Notes: generated by a model not told the origin, from the sequence alone. Shown: positions 34,330 through 43,041, counted from the first letter of the stretch. The stretch: DNA of 64,000 nucleotides from Chryseosolibacter indicum (GCF_018598585.1 NZ_JAHESD010000025.1:1-64000), one strand, 5' to 3'. Numbers and translations are program-made.

Positions 34330-35241
34330 TTAGAATTGCTCCATAGCCAGTTCTTTGTTAAGTGAGGCACCTGCAAAATTTCCGGTTGAGACTGCGTTTG
34401 CAACAGAACGCATCATAGACGAATTATCACCACAGGCATATACGCCATCAACAGTGGTTTTTTGAAAGGTATCAACTTTTATATAACCATGCTCAGTGAA
34501 CTCACATCCCAATAACTTAGGTATGTCTGTATGTTGTTTGAAGGGTGGGCGGAAGTATAGGGCATCTACTTGTATTTTGTTACCGCCACTCATTATTACG
34601 TTTTTGAGATAACCACGTTCGTGTTCAATCTCAATGATTGCTGAATCATTAATCGGAATGTTATGTTTACGAAGTTTAGCCATTTGCTCTTCAGTAAACT
34701 CTGGTTTTCCGTTCGTTAAAATTTGCAATTGCTTTGTCAGGTGACCCACAAGCAAAGCGTAGTGCATAGCCCCTTCTCCATTAGCAAGAATCGCTGTCTT
34801 CTTCCCGTGATACTCGTAACCATGACAATACGGGCAATGGACCACCGAAATTCCCCAACAGGAAGAGAAACCGGGAATGTTTAAAAGCTGATCTCTAATA
34901 CCAGTGGCAAATATTAACTTCTTAGCGCCAACCTGGGTACCCGATTGCAAAGCAACATCAAATCCTTGAGCTGTTTTATCAGCCTTTACTACAAGATCAT
35001 TTAGAATCTGAACTGTATTGTAGGCAGCAACCTGTTGGCGTGCAGTTGTCGAAATTTCAAACGGAGTCTTGCCATCCTGTGTAAGAAAGTTGTGTGAATG
35101 TGGTGTCTGCGCATTGCAAGGCATACCCGAATCAACAACCAATACTTTACGCAGCGATCTACCCAAAGCCATGGCAGCACTAAGGCCGGCATAGCTGCCT
35201 CCTATAATCACAACATCCCAAGTGTCCTTTGTATTTGTCAT
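34330..35241 (-). CDS. FAD-dependent pyridine nucleotide-disulphide oxidoreductase (thioredoxin reductase-like)
   Basis: A flavoprotein of about 303 residues resembling thioredoxin reductase. The FAD-binding motif is VVIIGGSYAGLSAAMALGR. A redox-active CPYC is in SVVHCPYCHGYEYHG, followed by an NADPH-binding segment (AILANGEGAMHYALLVGHL). The second FAD site reads DGVYACGDNSS. TrxR normally has CATC; CPYC with the following HGYEY is typical of the TrxR-like group sometimes called bacillithiol-disulphide reductase-like. The start at 35241 removes 30 unconserved residues. It is divergent from the tetR gene, so it may be under the control of that repressor. Confidence 0.9.
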   Translation of the reverse strand: MTNTKDTWDVVIIGGSYAGLSAAMALGRSLRKVLVVDSGMPCNAQTPHSHNFLTQDGKTPFEISTTARQQVAAYNTVQILNDLVVKADKTAQGFDVALQSGTQVGAKKLIFATGIRDQLLNIPGFSSCWGISVVHCPYCHGYEYHGKKTAILANGEGAMHYALLVGHLTKQLQILTNGKPEFTEEQMAKLRKHNIPINDSAIIEIEHERGYLKNVIMSGGNKIQVDALYFRPPFKQHTDIPKLLGCEFTEHGYIKVDTFQKTTVDGVYACGDNSSMMRSVANAVSTGNFAGASLNKELAMEQF

Positions 35242-35354
35242 ATTATATATTGAAGTAAAATCTTTGCTGACAGAAACTCCGCTATAAGATCTATTAATAT
35301 GAACCCATGCGAATTCCCGACACAGGTGCAATTATAGAAGAAACAAGTCTTAAA

Positions 35355-35369
35355 TGCAACTTTGTTGCA
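35355..35369. promoter_or_regulatory. Inverted repeat in flavoprotein/tetR divergent promoter
   Basis: TGCAAC (35355-35360) is repeated inverted as GTTGCA (35364-35369) with a 3-base spacer. The site lies between the divergently transcribed flavoprotein and tetR genes, about 115 bases upstream of the former. It differs from the tetR operators, so a second regulator may act here. Confidence 0.35.
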
Positions 35370-35451
35370 GTAAAGATATTGGACCACTTACTCTCCAAAA
35401 GTTGGCTTGAAAATAAAAGACTGATACCCCTTGAGCGAAATATCATCATAT

Positions 35452-35471
35452 TTTGTAGTAATCGTTACAAA
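35452..35471. promoter_or_regulatory. Probable TetR operator, imperfect copy
   Basis: TTTGTAGTAATCGTTACAAA shares its first 11 bases and outer arms with the perfect palindrome at 36096-36115. The outer six bases of each arm are complementary. It lies 30 bases ahead of the tetR start codon and fits autorepression. Confidence 0.65.
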
Positions 35472-35501
35472 AGTGGTAACTTGCAGGAAAATTAATGTAA
35501 G

Positions 35502-36083
35502 ATGCCAGGGAGACCATCTACTTTTAATGATGAAGAAGTTGTACTGAAAGCGCAGAAAGTTTTCTGGACAAAAGGTTACACCGCCACGTCTATGGAGGAT
35601 CTGCTGAAAGCTATGGGCATGGGATTGGGTAGTTTCTACAATGCCTTTAAAGGTGGTAAGAAAGAACTTTTTCAACGCGCATTGGCAGAACGGCGATTGG
35701 CCTTTGAAGCCTTTAAGCGGAAGCTTGAAGAAAGTAATGATCCTATCCAGGACATTAAAGATTTTTTCCTAAGCATTGCCGATACCGATATTCAAACCCA
35801 TATGCAAGGTTGCATTGTAGTAAATACTGCCGTTGAAATGACCTTTGTAGATAAAGACCTTGAGAAAGCATCGATTACAATCCTTAACGAAGTAGAGCGT
35901 CTTTTCATTGATACGATTAAACAAGCTCAAAAACAAGGCAAACTCAAAACCAAGACAAAGGCAACTTTGCTTGGCCGGTATCTCATTACATTGTGGAATG
36001 GCATTAACATTACCCGTAGAATGCATCCTGACAGATCTGTATTGCGTGAGCAAATTAAAATGCAGTTATCCCTTATTGAATAA
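35502..36083 (+). CDS. TetR/AcrR-family transcriptional regulator
   Basis: A 193-residue TetR-type repressor. The N-terminal HTH is textbook: VLKAQKVFWTKGYTATSMEDLLKAMG followed by GLGSFYNAFKGGKKELFQRAL (in pieces). The C-terminal ligand-binding domain includes MQGCIVVNTAVEMTFVD, as in the TetR_C_16-like group that often controls oxidoreductases. A matching operator lies upstream of this gene and another upstream of the next SDR gene. It likely represses itself, that SDR and possibly the divergent flavoprotein. The inducer is unknown, probably a reactive small molecule. Confidence 0.94.
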   Translation: MPGRPSTFNDEEVVLKAQKVFWTKGYTATSMEDLLKAMGMGLGSFYNAFKGGKKELFQRALAERRLAFEAFKRKLEESNDPIQDIKDFFLSIADTDIQTHMQGCIVVNTAVEMTFVDKDLEKASITILNEVERLFIDTIKQAQKQGKLKTKTKATLLGRYLITLWNGINITRRMHPDRSVLREQIKMQLSLIE

Positions 36084-36095
36084 TTTTTACCCTAT

Positions 36096-36115
36096 TTTGT
36101 AGTAATTACTACAAA
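36096..36115. promoter_or_regulatory. Perfect 20-base palindrome, probable TetR operator
   Basis: TTTGTAGTAATTACTACAAA is fully self-complementary over 20 bases. It stands 13 bases after the tetR stop and 30 bases before the SDR start, the same distance as the upstream copy has to tetR. A dimeric TetR protein would bind it and control the SDR separately from tetR. Confidence 0.75.
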
Positions 36116-36145
36116 TCATGATCAAAATAACATATACACGCTAAA

Positions 36146-36940
36146 ATGGATTTACAGTTAAAACAAAAAACAGCATTCATCACTGGTTCAACACAAGGCA
36201 TAGGTCTTGCCATTGCAAAACAACTTCTGTTGGAGGGAGCAAATGTAATCATACATGGAAGGTCACCCGAAAAAGTGAAAACCATTGTCGCATCGTTGAA
36301 GAATGAAGTAGCAAATAGCAATGTTTCAGGGTTGACAGCAGATTTTCTAAACGCTGAAGAAGTTAATGCACTCATTGCTCAATTACCATCTGTAGATATA
36401 CTAGTTAATAATGCAGGTATATTTGAAGTTAAACCTTTTACTGAAACCAATGATGATGACTGGCAAAGAATGTATACGGTTAATGTAATGAGTGGTGTGC
36501 GATTGTCACGTGCGCTTCTTCCTTTAATGCTTAAAAAGAACTGGGGTCGCATCATCTTTATCAGCAGCGAGTCTGGCATTAATATTCCTGAGAATATGAT
36601 TCACTACGGCACTTCAAAAGCTGCGATGCTTGCAATTAGCAATGGACTAGCTAAACTAACAAAGAACACTTTAGTAACTGTCAATACAATAGTGGGTGGT
36701 CCTACTTACTCAGATGGTGTAGCAAATGTAGTAAAGCAAATTGCGGCCAGTCAAAATATCACTGCCGAGCAAATGAAAGCAAATCTCACCAAGAACCTAA
36801 ATCCAACTTCTCTTTTGCAGCGCTTTATCGAGCCCACGGAAATAGCTAACATGATATCTTTCCTTGCTAGTCCGCTTTCCGCTGCAACGAATGGATCTGC
36901 TATCCGGGTAGACGGTGGCGTTCTCACCACCACTATTTGA
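36146..36940 (+). CDS. Short-chain dehydrogenase/reductase under TetR control
   Basis: A 264-residue classical SDR. Motifs are ITGSTQGIGLAIAKQLL, NNAGIFE, the serine in FISSESG and the catalytic YGTSK. The C-terminus has the usual loop with RFIEPTEIANMISFLASPLS and SAIRVDGGVL. It is of normal length and probably NADPH-dependent (the residues after beta-2 are HGRSPEK). The palindromic operator 30 bases ahead of its start makes it the clearest target of the adjacent TetR protein. The substrate is unknown. Confidence 0.93.
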   Translation: MDLQLKQKTAFITGSTQGIGLAIAKQLLLEGANVIIHGRSPEKVKTIVASLKNEVANSNVSGLTADFLNAEEVNALIAQLPSVDILVNNAGIFEVKPFTETNDDDWQRMYTVNVMSGVRLSRALLPLMLKKNWGRIIFISSESGINIPENMIHYGTSKAAMLAISNGLAKLTKNTLVTVNTIVGGPTYSDGVANVVKQIAASQNITAEQMKANLTKNLNPTSLLQRFIEPTEIANMISFLASPLSAATNGSAIRVDGGVLTTTI

Positions 36941-37354
36941 TGGTGAAATTCTTTCGCACTAATCAGAAGATAAAACAATACCTGTTGCCGTTAATCCCGT
37001 GCAACAGGTTCTACGCTTATCAATTACCCTCTATTTAAAGCTCCGGCAAATCACCCGGCACGCCCTCATCAACTCACCTGTTTTTATAAAGGTACCCTCA
37101 TTGATATCATAGTCAAACAGTCCCCTGTACTTATAATAACAGAGCTATCTGAGTTCGTGTTTATTCGTCTCCTATAGGAAAAGATAGTCTACTATCCCTA
37201 CACCTTTCCACCACGCTATTCAGAAAAATAAGCACTGAATTATCGATAGGGAAAAATGTACAAGACACGTAGCAATTTGTCCATTTTCCAGCGCCTCCCT
37301 TTAGCACACCTTTGTACTATCAAATTAATCACAACAACAAAAAAAATAAAACAT
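36941..37354. other. Intergenic region with terminator and osmC promoter
   Basis: This 414-base gap has no gene. The SDR terminator lies at 36980-37009. A short hairpin (GATAG at 37183-37187 with CTATC at 37192-37196) is of unclear meaning. The promoter of osmC should lie in the last 120 bases. A CAACAACAAAAAAAATAAAACAT-type A-rich stretch precedes the osmC start and serves in place of a Shine-Dalgarno sequence. Confidence 0.5.
36980..37009 (+). terminator. Terminator hairpin after SDR
   Basis: A perfect 9-base-pair stem (ACCTGTTGC at 36980-36988 with GCAACAGGT at 37001-37009) and a 12-base loop, about 40 bases past the SDR stop. A T-run is missing, so termination may be partial. Confidence 0.55.
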
Positions 37355-37765
37355 ATGAACCGATCAGCTAAAGCAATCTGGAATGGCACAATCAAAGAAG
37401 GCAAAGGAAACCTCACCACCCAAAGCCACATTCTAAATAACACACCTTATTCGTTTTTAACACGATTTGAGAACCTGTCCGGAACAAATCCTGAAGAATT
37501 GATGGCCGCAGCACATGCCGGATGTTTTACAATGAAAGTAAGCGCAGACCTTACTGCAGCAGGATTTACACCCGAAGAACTGAGTACTGAAGCCGTAGTC
37601 TCGCTAATCAATGGCGTAATTTCTAAATCAGCACTAACGCTACATGCGAGAGTACCTGGAATATCTCAAGAGCAGTTTACAAAAATTGTACATCATTCGA
37701 AAGATACATGTCCTGTTAGCAGAGCATATAATCTTGAAATCACGTTAGATGCACATCTTCTATAA
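37355..37765 (+). CDS. OsmC-family peroxiredoxin
   Basis: A 136-residue OsmC/Ohr-type organic hydroperoxide reductase. It shows the N-terminal AIWNGTIKEGKGNLTTQS, GTNPEELMAAAHAGCF with the first catalytic cysteine, and KDTCPVSRA with the second. Arrangement and length match classical OsmC rather than Ohr. It detoxifies organic peroxides using a dithiol cofactor. The ATG at 37355 gives the normal N-terminus (MNRSAKAIWNG); an upstream ATG at 37256 is not conserved. It is 55 bases ahead of the hydrolase gene and probably shares its transcript. Confidence 0.93.
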   Translation: MNRSAKAIWNGTIKEGKGNLTTQSHILNNTPYSFLTRFENLSGTNPEELMAAAHAGCFTMKVSADLTAAGFTPEELSTEAVVSLINGVISKSALTLHARVPGISQEQFTKIVHHSKDTCPVSRAYNLEITLDAHLL

Positions 37766-37820
37766 TGTGATCAAGTTCAAATACAATAATCAATCATAAA
37801 CCATTAATAAAAAACCAAAC

Positions 37821-38729
37821 ATGAAAACAACAATCTTAACAATCAGCTTATTAATTGCCTTTATTTACAATCTGCCACTTTTTGGTCAAGGGAAAAGAGT
37901 CCCAGCCTCTGCGGGAAGAGAAGAATATATTGAAGTAGAAAAAAATGTGAGGCTTCATGTCGTAGACCTTGGTGAAGGGCAGCCCGTTGTATTGATACAC
38001 GGATGGCCGCTAAGCAACGCTATGTACGAGTATCAATACCAATACCTTGTTCAGAAGGGATTTAGAGTTATCGGTATTTCACTTAGAGGGTATGGCAAAT
38101 CAGATAAACCTTATGGCAGATATGACTTCGACACATTTTCTGACGACATTAAAGTAGTGTTGGAAAAGCTTAAAATAGAGAATGCAGTATTAGGTGGCTA
38201 TTCAATGGGTGGCGCGGCTGTACTTCACTATGTTACTAAGTACAATGGTGCCCATATCAGCAAGCTCGCTTTATTTGCCCCTGCAGCGCCATCATGGATA
38301 CAACGTCCTGGTTTCCCTTACGGATTAACAGAAGAAGGTGCAAAATCATTTATTCAACTCACCAGAACTAACCGCCCACAGGTAATCGATGATTTTGACA
38401 AAGCATTTGCGGCTACAGAGAATGGAATTTCTAAAGGAATGTCAGAATGGTTAAAGAGTGTCAATATGGAAGCATCTCCTTACGCAGCATCAGAATCATT
38501 GGTAGCACTTAGCCGTCTTGATTTACGTCCTGAACTGAGCAAAATTAAAGTACCAGTAGCGATCTTCCACGGCGCAAAAGACAAGTTATGTGACTTCGTT
38601 CTCGCCGAGCAACTAAACAAAGGAATTAAGAATTCACAGATCATCAGGTTTGAGAACAGTGGTCACGCGCTTTTTATCGAAGAAATGGAGAAATTTAACA
38701 CTGAACTGGAAAAGTTCGCTAGAAAGTAA
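37821..38729 (+). CDS. Exported alpha/beta hydrolase (haloperoxidase-like fold)
   Basis: A 302-residue alpha/beta hydrolase with a signal peptide (MKTTILTISLLIAFIYN, cleavage near FGQG). Fold motifs are VVLIHGWPLSNAMYEYQ, RGYGKSDKP and the nucleophile serine in GGYSMGGAAV. The acid aspartate is in GAKDKLCDF and the histidine in ENSGHALFIEE. It is similar to non-haem chloroperoxidases and esterases of the Bpo/EstDL class, but exported. Linkage to OsmC and an AraC regulator suggests stress-related ester or peracid metabolism. The substrate cannot be deduced. Confidence 0.9.
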   Translation: MKTTILTISLLIAFIYNLPLFGQGKRVPASAGREEYIEVEKNVRLHVVDLGEGQPVVLIHGWPLSNAMYEYQYQYLVQKGFRVIGISLRGYGKSDKPYGRYDFDTFSDDIKVVLEKLKIENAVLGGYSMGGAAVLHYVTKYNGAHISKLALFAPAAPSWIQRPGFPYGLTEEGAKSFIQLTRTNRPQVIDDFDKAFAATENGISKGMSEWLKSVNMEASPYAASESLVALSRLDLRPELSKIKVPVAIFHGAKDKLCDFVLAEQLNKGIKNSQIIRFENSGHALFIEEMEKFNTELEKFARK

Positions 38730-38739
38730 TCACCCTTTG

Positions 38740-38771
38740 GTTGCAGCGTAATCCATACGCTGCAACTTTTT
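38740..38771 (+). terminator. Strong intrinsic terminator between hydrolase and araC gene
   Basis: A perfect 11-base-pair stem (GTTGCAGCGTA at 38740-38750 with its complement at 38756-38766), a 5-base loop and a run of five T. It starts 11 bases past the hydrolase stop, so the araC gene after it needs its own promoter. Confidence 0.85.
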
Positions 38772-38830
38772 GACATTGTTAAGAAACATCGGTTAACTTT
38801 CTTTAATTTTCATACAAATTATCCCTTCTC

Positions 38831-39694
38831 ATGAATAAGCCTCATCTCTTTGCAAGTAGTCTTAAAAGATTGGGACTTGCCTATGTAAATGCTGAAAGCG
38901 CTGACACCCTTAATAGCGACGCCTATAAGCAATACATCAAAGTAATATACCTCCCAAAAGGTTATAGGCTTACAGTAGACTTTGCAGCATATGAAACACG
39001 TCAGCCTTCGCTTTTCTTTGTAGCTCCCAATCAATTCTTGAAGATTGACAAGTTTGGCTCAGAAGTAGGATACCTGATCTTCTACAACCGCGATTTCTAT
39101 TGCATTCAGATACATGACAACGAAGTAGCTTGCGATGGTTTATTGTTTAACAACATCAACAATATGCCTTTGGTCAATGTGACAAAAGAAGAAGTAGCTT
39201 TTATCAATTACCTTTTTCAACAAATGGAAGACGAATTTAAGCTTGGAGACACTTCCCTGGAAGAAATGATTCGCACATACTTAAAGCAACTGCTCATTAA
39301 AGCCACACGGCTATGGAAGAAACAGCATCTTGAAAAAAGTGTTGTAGAGCAAAACAATGATGTTGAGTTCTTTAGAAAGTTTACGCTTCTGGTAGATGCG
39401 CACTACAAGAAGAAGCACAGTGTTGCCGATTACGCCGATGTTCTGGCAATGGCACCAAAAACAGTCACCCATAAATTCAAACGTATGAAACTACCTCAGC
39501 CCAATGAGGTAATTAAAAACAGAATAATTCTTGAAGCAAAAAGACTACTGGTACACACTACAATGACGGCAAAGGAAATTGCTCATGAACTAGGCTATGA
39601 AGATCCTGCATATTTCAGCAGGCAATTTCAGGTAAAAACGGGTGAATCTCCCTCAGGATTTCGAACCAAGTATCTCGGAACGAACAAGGTGTAA
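38831..39694 (+). CDS. AraC-family transcriptional regulator
   Basis: A 287-residue AraC-type regulator. A cupin-like N-terminal domain covers about residues 30-130. The DNA-binding region contains ADYADVLAMAPKTVTHKFKR and then IAHELGYEDPAYFSRQFQVK. It follows the osmC-hydrolase unit after a strong terminator and precedes the multidrug transporter gene by 53 bases. It might control either neighbour. Confidence 0.92.
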   Translation: MNKPHLFASSLKRLGLAYVNAESADTLNSDAYKQYIKVIYLPKGYRLTVDFAAYETRQPSLFFVAPNQFLKIDKFGSEVGYLIFYNRDFYCIQIHDNEVACDGLLFNNINNMPLVNVTKEEVAFINYLFQQMEDEFKLGDTSLEEMIRTYLKQLLIKATRLWKKQHLEKSVVEQNNDVEFFRKFTLLVDAHYKKKHSVADYADVLAMAPKTVTHKFKRMKLPQPNEVIKNRIILEAKRLLVHTTMTAKEIAHELGYEDPAYFSRQFQVKTGESPSGFRTKYLGTNKV

Positions 39695-39747
39695 CATCAG
39701 CATATATCCTTCTCATTATTCATTTAATACAACCATCACATCTCATT

Positions 39748-40668
39748 ATGCCATCCGTAAGAAAGACAGCCATTGTACTGGGCCTGTTATCGTCTTTATT
39801 CTTTGCCATCACGTTTGTTGTCAATAGAGTCATGTCTTTAGAAGGCGGTAGCTGGGTATGGAGTGCATCCCTCCGTTTCTACTGGATGCTCCCGCTATTT
39901 CTAATAATCGTTGCATACCGTCGCAATTTCAAAGCATTAATAGCGGAAATAAAACTAGACATAAAGCAATGGATCCTCTGGAGTACAGTTGGATTCGGCA
40001 TTTTCTATGCATCTCTTACATTTGGCGCCGCTTATGGACCTTCATGGCTAGTAGCAAGCACATGGCAGTTTACAATAATTGCCGGAATAATTTTATCTCC
40101 TCTAATCCATTCATCCGGAGAACGATCGAACCTTCTCTCATCCTTATTGTTCTCAGGAGTTATACTTCTTGGCATTATCATTATGCAGGTAAGCCATGCG
40201 GAATCATTCTCGTTGAATAGTTTTTTACTGGGAATACTACCGGTACTCATCGCTGCATTTGCTTACCCTCTCGGCAACAGAATGATGATGCAACTTACAA
40301 GAGGAAGGATTGATGTGTATCAAAGAATACTCGGAATGCTCATCTGCAGCATGCCTTTCTGGTTTCTGTTAAGTAGCTATGAATTGTTTGTAGCACATAC
40401 CACCCCGGAGAAGAGTCAGTATACCCAAACCTTTCTTGTTGCAATATCTTCAGGCGTAATTGCTACCGCTTTATTCTTCTTTGCTACAGACAAAGTTAGT
40501 ACCGATGAGAAGGCTCTGGCTGCAGTAGAGGCGACGCAATCTGCTGAAGTAGTTTTTGCGCTCGCAGGAGAAATATGGCTATTAAACAGTGCCTTACCTG
40601 ATATTTATGCAATGATTGGAATGGCACTGGTAATCATCGGAATGGTATTGCACAGTTATAAAGGGTAG
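39748..40668 (+). CDS. Multidrug resistance efflux transporter (EmrE-like, DMT superfamily)
   Basis: A 306-residue integral membrane protein with about ten hydrophobic helices from IVLGLLSSLFFAITFVVNRV to MIGMALVIIGMVLHSY. It belongs to the drug/metabolite transporter superfamily and resembles the family named putative multidrug resistance efflux transporter. Conserved pieces are NRVMSLEGGSWVWSASLRFY, PSWLVASTWQFTIIAG and ATQSAEVVFALAGEIWLL. It probably exports small organic molecules using the proton gradient. It lies downstream of an AraC gene, likely its regulator. Confidence 0.88.
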   Translation: MPSVRKTAIVLGLLSSLFFAITFVVNRVMSLEGGSWVWSASLRFYWMLPLFLIIVAYRRNFKALIAEIKLDIKQWILWSTVGFGIFYASLTFGAAYGPSWLVASTWQFTIIAGIILSPLIHSSGERSNLLSSLLFSGVILLGIIIMQVSHAESFSLNSFLLGILPVLIAAFAYPLGNRMMMQLTRGRIDVYQRILGMLICSMPFWFLLSSYELFVAHTTPEKSQYTQTFLVAISSGVIATALFFFATDKVSTDEKALAAVEATQSAEVVFALAGEIWLLNSALPDIYAMIGMALVIIGMVLHSYKG

Positions 40669-40671
40669 TTG

Positions 40672-41652
40672 TTATGGATTATACGGAGTACCCATAAGAA
40701 ACACCCTTACATCACCATTTACTCCCTTCAGGTTTACAAATGCTGATCGATTACTTTGCATACTTGCTGGCAAATGGTTATGTACTTCAGAAGATATAAT
40801 AAAGCTATTGTTAAGCTCCTTTGTTGCGTTTTGCAACCTTGAAGCAATGTTTACTGGCGACCCCATTACAAACCGGTGACTGATAGAATTCAGTTCTATT
40901 TCACCGCTGATTACTTTTCCCACATGCACACCGATTCCTGCTTGAATAATATGCATGAAGTGCGGTTTAAAATAGGATTCATTTAAGGAATTAAGCTTTT
41001 CCAATATTGATAAACCTGCCTGAACAGCATCTCTAACGGCAGCATGTATATCACTTTCACATTGGAACACCGCATAGAAGCCATCACCCATCAACTCAAT
41101 TATTTTACCACCGTGGCTCTCTAAGATAGTTTGAAACACAGAGAAAAGCTTGCGGATTACATGAATCACATCAAAGGGAAAGTGGGCTTCAGAAAAGGTA
41201 GTGAAGTTGCGTATGTCGAAAAAGAGAAGAACCATCTCTAACTCCTCTCCTATTTGCTGTGGTGTTTGCACAGCGTCTTTCCCCACGTAATACCCTATGT
41301 CTGAGTCATCCCGTATAATGCGTTTTAACTTTACTGTACCAACCTGCACCGTTGTCTGACATGCTAGCCGGATATCAGGTAGAAAAGAGAGCTTTTTGTT
41401 TAACTGTTTCTCTTTGTTGTTTGGAGCTGATAAATTGCTATGGCCCTCAAGAATTAGCACTCGGCATGTAGAACACTTACCTTTTCCCCCGCAGACATGC
41501 AAATGCTGAATCCCAGCTCTAAGAGACGCTTCCAACAATGATTCTCCTGTTTGGATTGTAACCACCTCATCTCCTTCAAATTCAACATTGTGCATCGCAG
41601 ATTTGAAGTTCGCTGCTGACATTCCTATACGTGAAAAACCTTCATCATTCAT
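40672..41652 (-). CDS. 2Fe-2S ferredoxin domain fused to class III nucleotide cyclase
   Basis: A cytoplasmic protein of 326 residues. Residues 20-115 form a plant-type [2Fe-2S] ferredoxin domain with the cluster cysteines in VCGGKGKCSTC and in LACQTT. Residues 135-325 form a class III adenylyl/guanylyl cyclase domain, with metal-binding aspartates in FFDIRNFTTFSE and in ELMGDGFYAVF and the terminal motif FVMGSPVNIASRLQ. It may make cAMP in response to redox state or iron-sulphur cluster status. The start is set by the strong Shine-Dalgarno GGAGGAAGT just before the ATG at 41652. That signal is unusual here and implies high translation efficiency. The ATG at 41691 lacks it. Its stop lies 3 bases from the converging transporter gene. 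Confidence 0.88.
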   Translation of the reverse strand: MNDEGFSRIGMSAANFKSAMHNVEFEGDEVVTIQTGESLLEASLRAGIQHLHVCGGKGKCSTCRVLILEGHSNLSAPNNKEKQLNKKLSFLPDIRLACQTTVQVGTVKLKRIIRDDSDIGYYVGKDAVQTPQQIGEELEMVLLFFDIRNFTTFSEAHFPFDVIHVIRKLFSVFQTILESHGGKIIELMGDGFYAVFQCESDIHAAVRDAVQAGLSILEKLNSLNESYFKPHFMHIIQAGIGVHVGKVISGEIELNSISHRFVMGSPVNIASRLQNATKELNNSFIISSEVHNHLPASMQSNRSAFVNLKGVNGDVRVFLMGTPYNP

Positions 41653-41879
41653 ACTTCCTCCGTTAGCTAGTAAGTGATTTTTAAACCGCAAAACACCGCC
41701 TTCTGCTTTCGTTCTATTTGCAAAGTTATTACTTTTTATCGAGGTGCCCGGAATAGTATCTCATTCATCAACAATAAAAATTTCAACAAAAAGAGAACGG
41801 CCTGCCATACAGGAGATACCCCACAAACTCCAATAGCTCGCCGTTCCAATTCTTAAAATCGAAGTAATTGATTTAAAAA

Positions 41880-42449
41880 TCAGGATACCATCTCCATACG
41901 TAATCCTTTCATTGCCTTTGACCACATAACTATCTGATCAATCATCTCATTTAATTTTTGTAAGTGAACAGAGGCAGGCTTAAAAACCTGAAAGTTTTCA
42001 AAATCAGTAAAAAGTGAAAGCGATACTTGTGTATGAACATCTGCTACTTTAAGTGCACCCATAATAAGCCTTAAATGCTCAACCGCTCTGATAGCGCCAC
42101 TGCCTCCATAACCCACAAATCCTGCCACCTTATTATTCCATTCTTTATATAGAAAATCAATAGCATTCTTAAGCGCCGCTGATGTAGAATAATTGTATTC
42201 CGGAGTTACAAATACATATGCGTCAAAAGAAGCAATCGTTTCAGACCATCGTTTTGTATGAGCTTTTGTGTAAAGACCAAGATATGGTGCTGCAGCCTCA
42301 TCCAGTAATGGAAGATCAAAGTCCTTTATATCGATCAACTCAAATTGAGCATCTGTTCTGTTTTTCGAATGCTCAAACACCCAATTCGCCACTGCCTCGC
42401 CATTTCTACCAGGTCTTGTACTTCCTAAAACTATTGCTATTTTAATCAT
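41880..42449 (-). CDS. NADPH-dependent FMN reductase
   Basis: A 189-residue flavodoxin-like reductase of the NADPH-dependent FMN reductase family. The FMN phosphate loop is GSTRPGRNGEAVANWV. The second FMN loop is VTPEYNYSTSAALKNAID, and GYGGSGAIRAVEHLR completes the site. It reduces free FMN, quinones or azo compounds using NADPH. It is 19 bases downstream of the YceI gene on the same strand, so the two are probably co-transcribed. Confidence 0.93.
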   Translation of the reverse strand: MIKIAIVLGSTRPGRNGEAVANWVFEHSKNRTDAQFELIDIKDFDLPLLDEAAAPYLGLYTKAHTKRWSETIASFDAYVFVTPEYNYSTSAALKNAIDFLYKEWNNKVAGFVGYGGSGAIRAVEHLRLIMGALKVADVHTQVSLSLFTDFENFQVFKPASVHLQKLNEMIDQIVMWSKAMKGLRMEMVS

Positions 42450-42468
42450 ACTATGTTATTGTTTACGT

Positions 42469-43041
42469 TTATGATAATCTGTTATCAATTCTTGATACTT
42501 TAGCCGCGTTTTGTTCCGACTGCTTTAATAGCTGCATGTTGATTGACAATATGACGTCTTCACTCACAACCCTGGCTCCTGCACCTGTTGTCGCATTCCA
42601 TTTTAAGCCACACTGTTTCTTATTTAGCAATCCTCGCACTTCAAACCCTGCCTTCGTGTTTCCCCACGGATCTGTGGTAGTACCAGCATAGGTTACAGAT
42701 AACGTAATTGGCATTACATTATCTTTTATCAACAGGTCACCATTTAGCTCGAACCTGTTATCGTGCTGTATTTTCAACACATCACTGCAGAAAGAAATGA
42801 CAGGATGCCTGGCCACATCAAAAAAATCAGGGCTTTTCAGATGTGCATCACGTCTTTCATTATTGGTGAAGATGGAGCAGACATTAACCTCAAACCAGGT
42901 ATGTGCACTTGAGAAATTTTCTCCTGCAAGGACCACTCCCGAGAAATCATTAAAGCATCCCGTCAGCGAAGAAATGCCCAGGTATTTTACCTTAAACTTC
43001 ACCTCCGAATGGTCGCGGTCAACTATCCACATTGTCGCCAT
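42469..43041 (-). CDS. YceI-family protein
   Basis: A 190-residue YceI-like lipocalin-fold protein. Family features are WIVDRDHSEVKFKVKYLGIS near the N-terminus and FDVARHPVISFCSDVL. YceI proteins bind polyisoprenoids or fatty acid amides in a beta-barrel. No signal peptide is seen, so this one is likely cytoplasmic, as in many Bacteroidota. It is transcribed ahead of the FMN reductase gene; a role in isoprenoid or quinone handling is only a suggestion. Confidence 0.92.
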   Translation of the reverse strand: MATMWIVDRDHSEVKFKVKYLGISSLTGCFNDFSGVVLAGENFSSAHTWFEVNVCSIFTNNERRDAHLKSPDFFDVARHPVISFCSDVLKIQHDNRFELNGDLLIKDNVMPITLSVTYAGTTTDPWGNTKAGFEVRGLLNKKQCGLKWNATTGAGARVVSEDVILSINMQLLKQSEQNAAKVSRIDNRLS

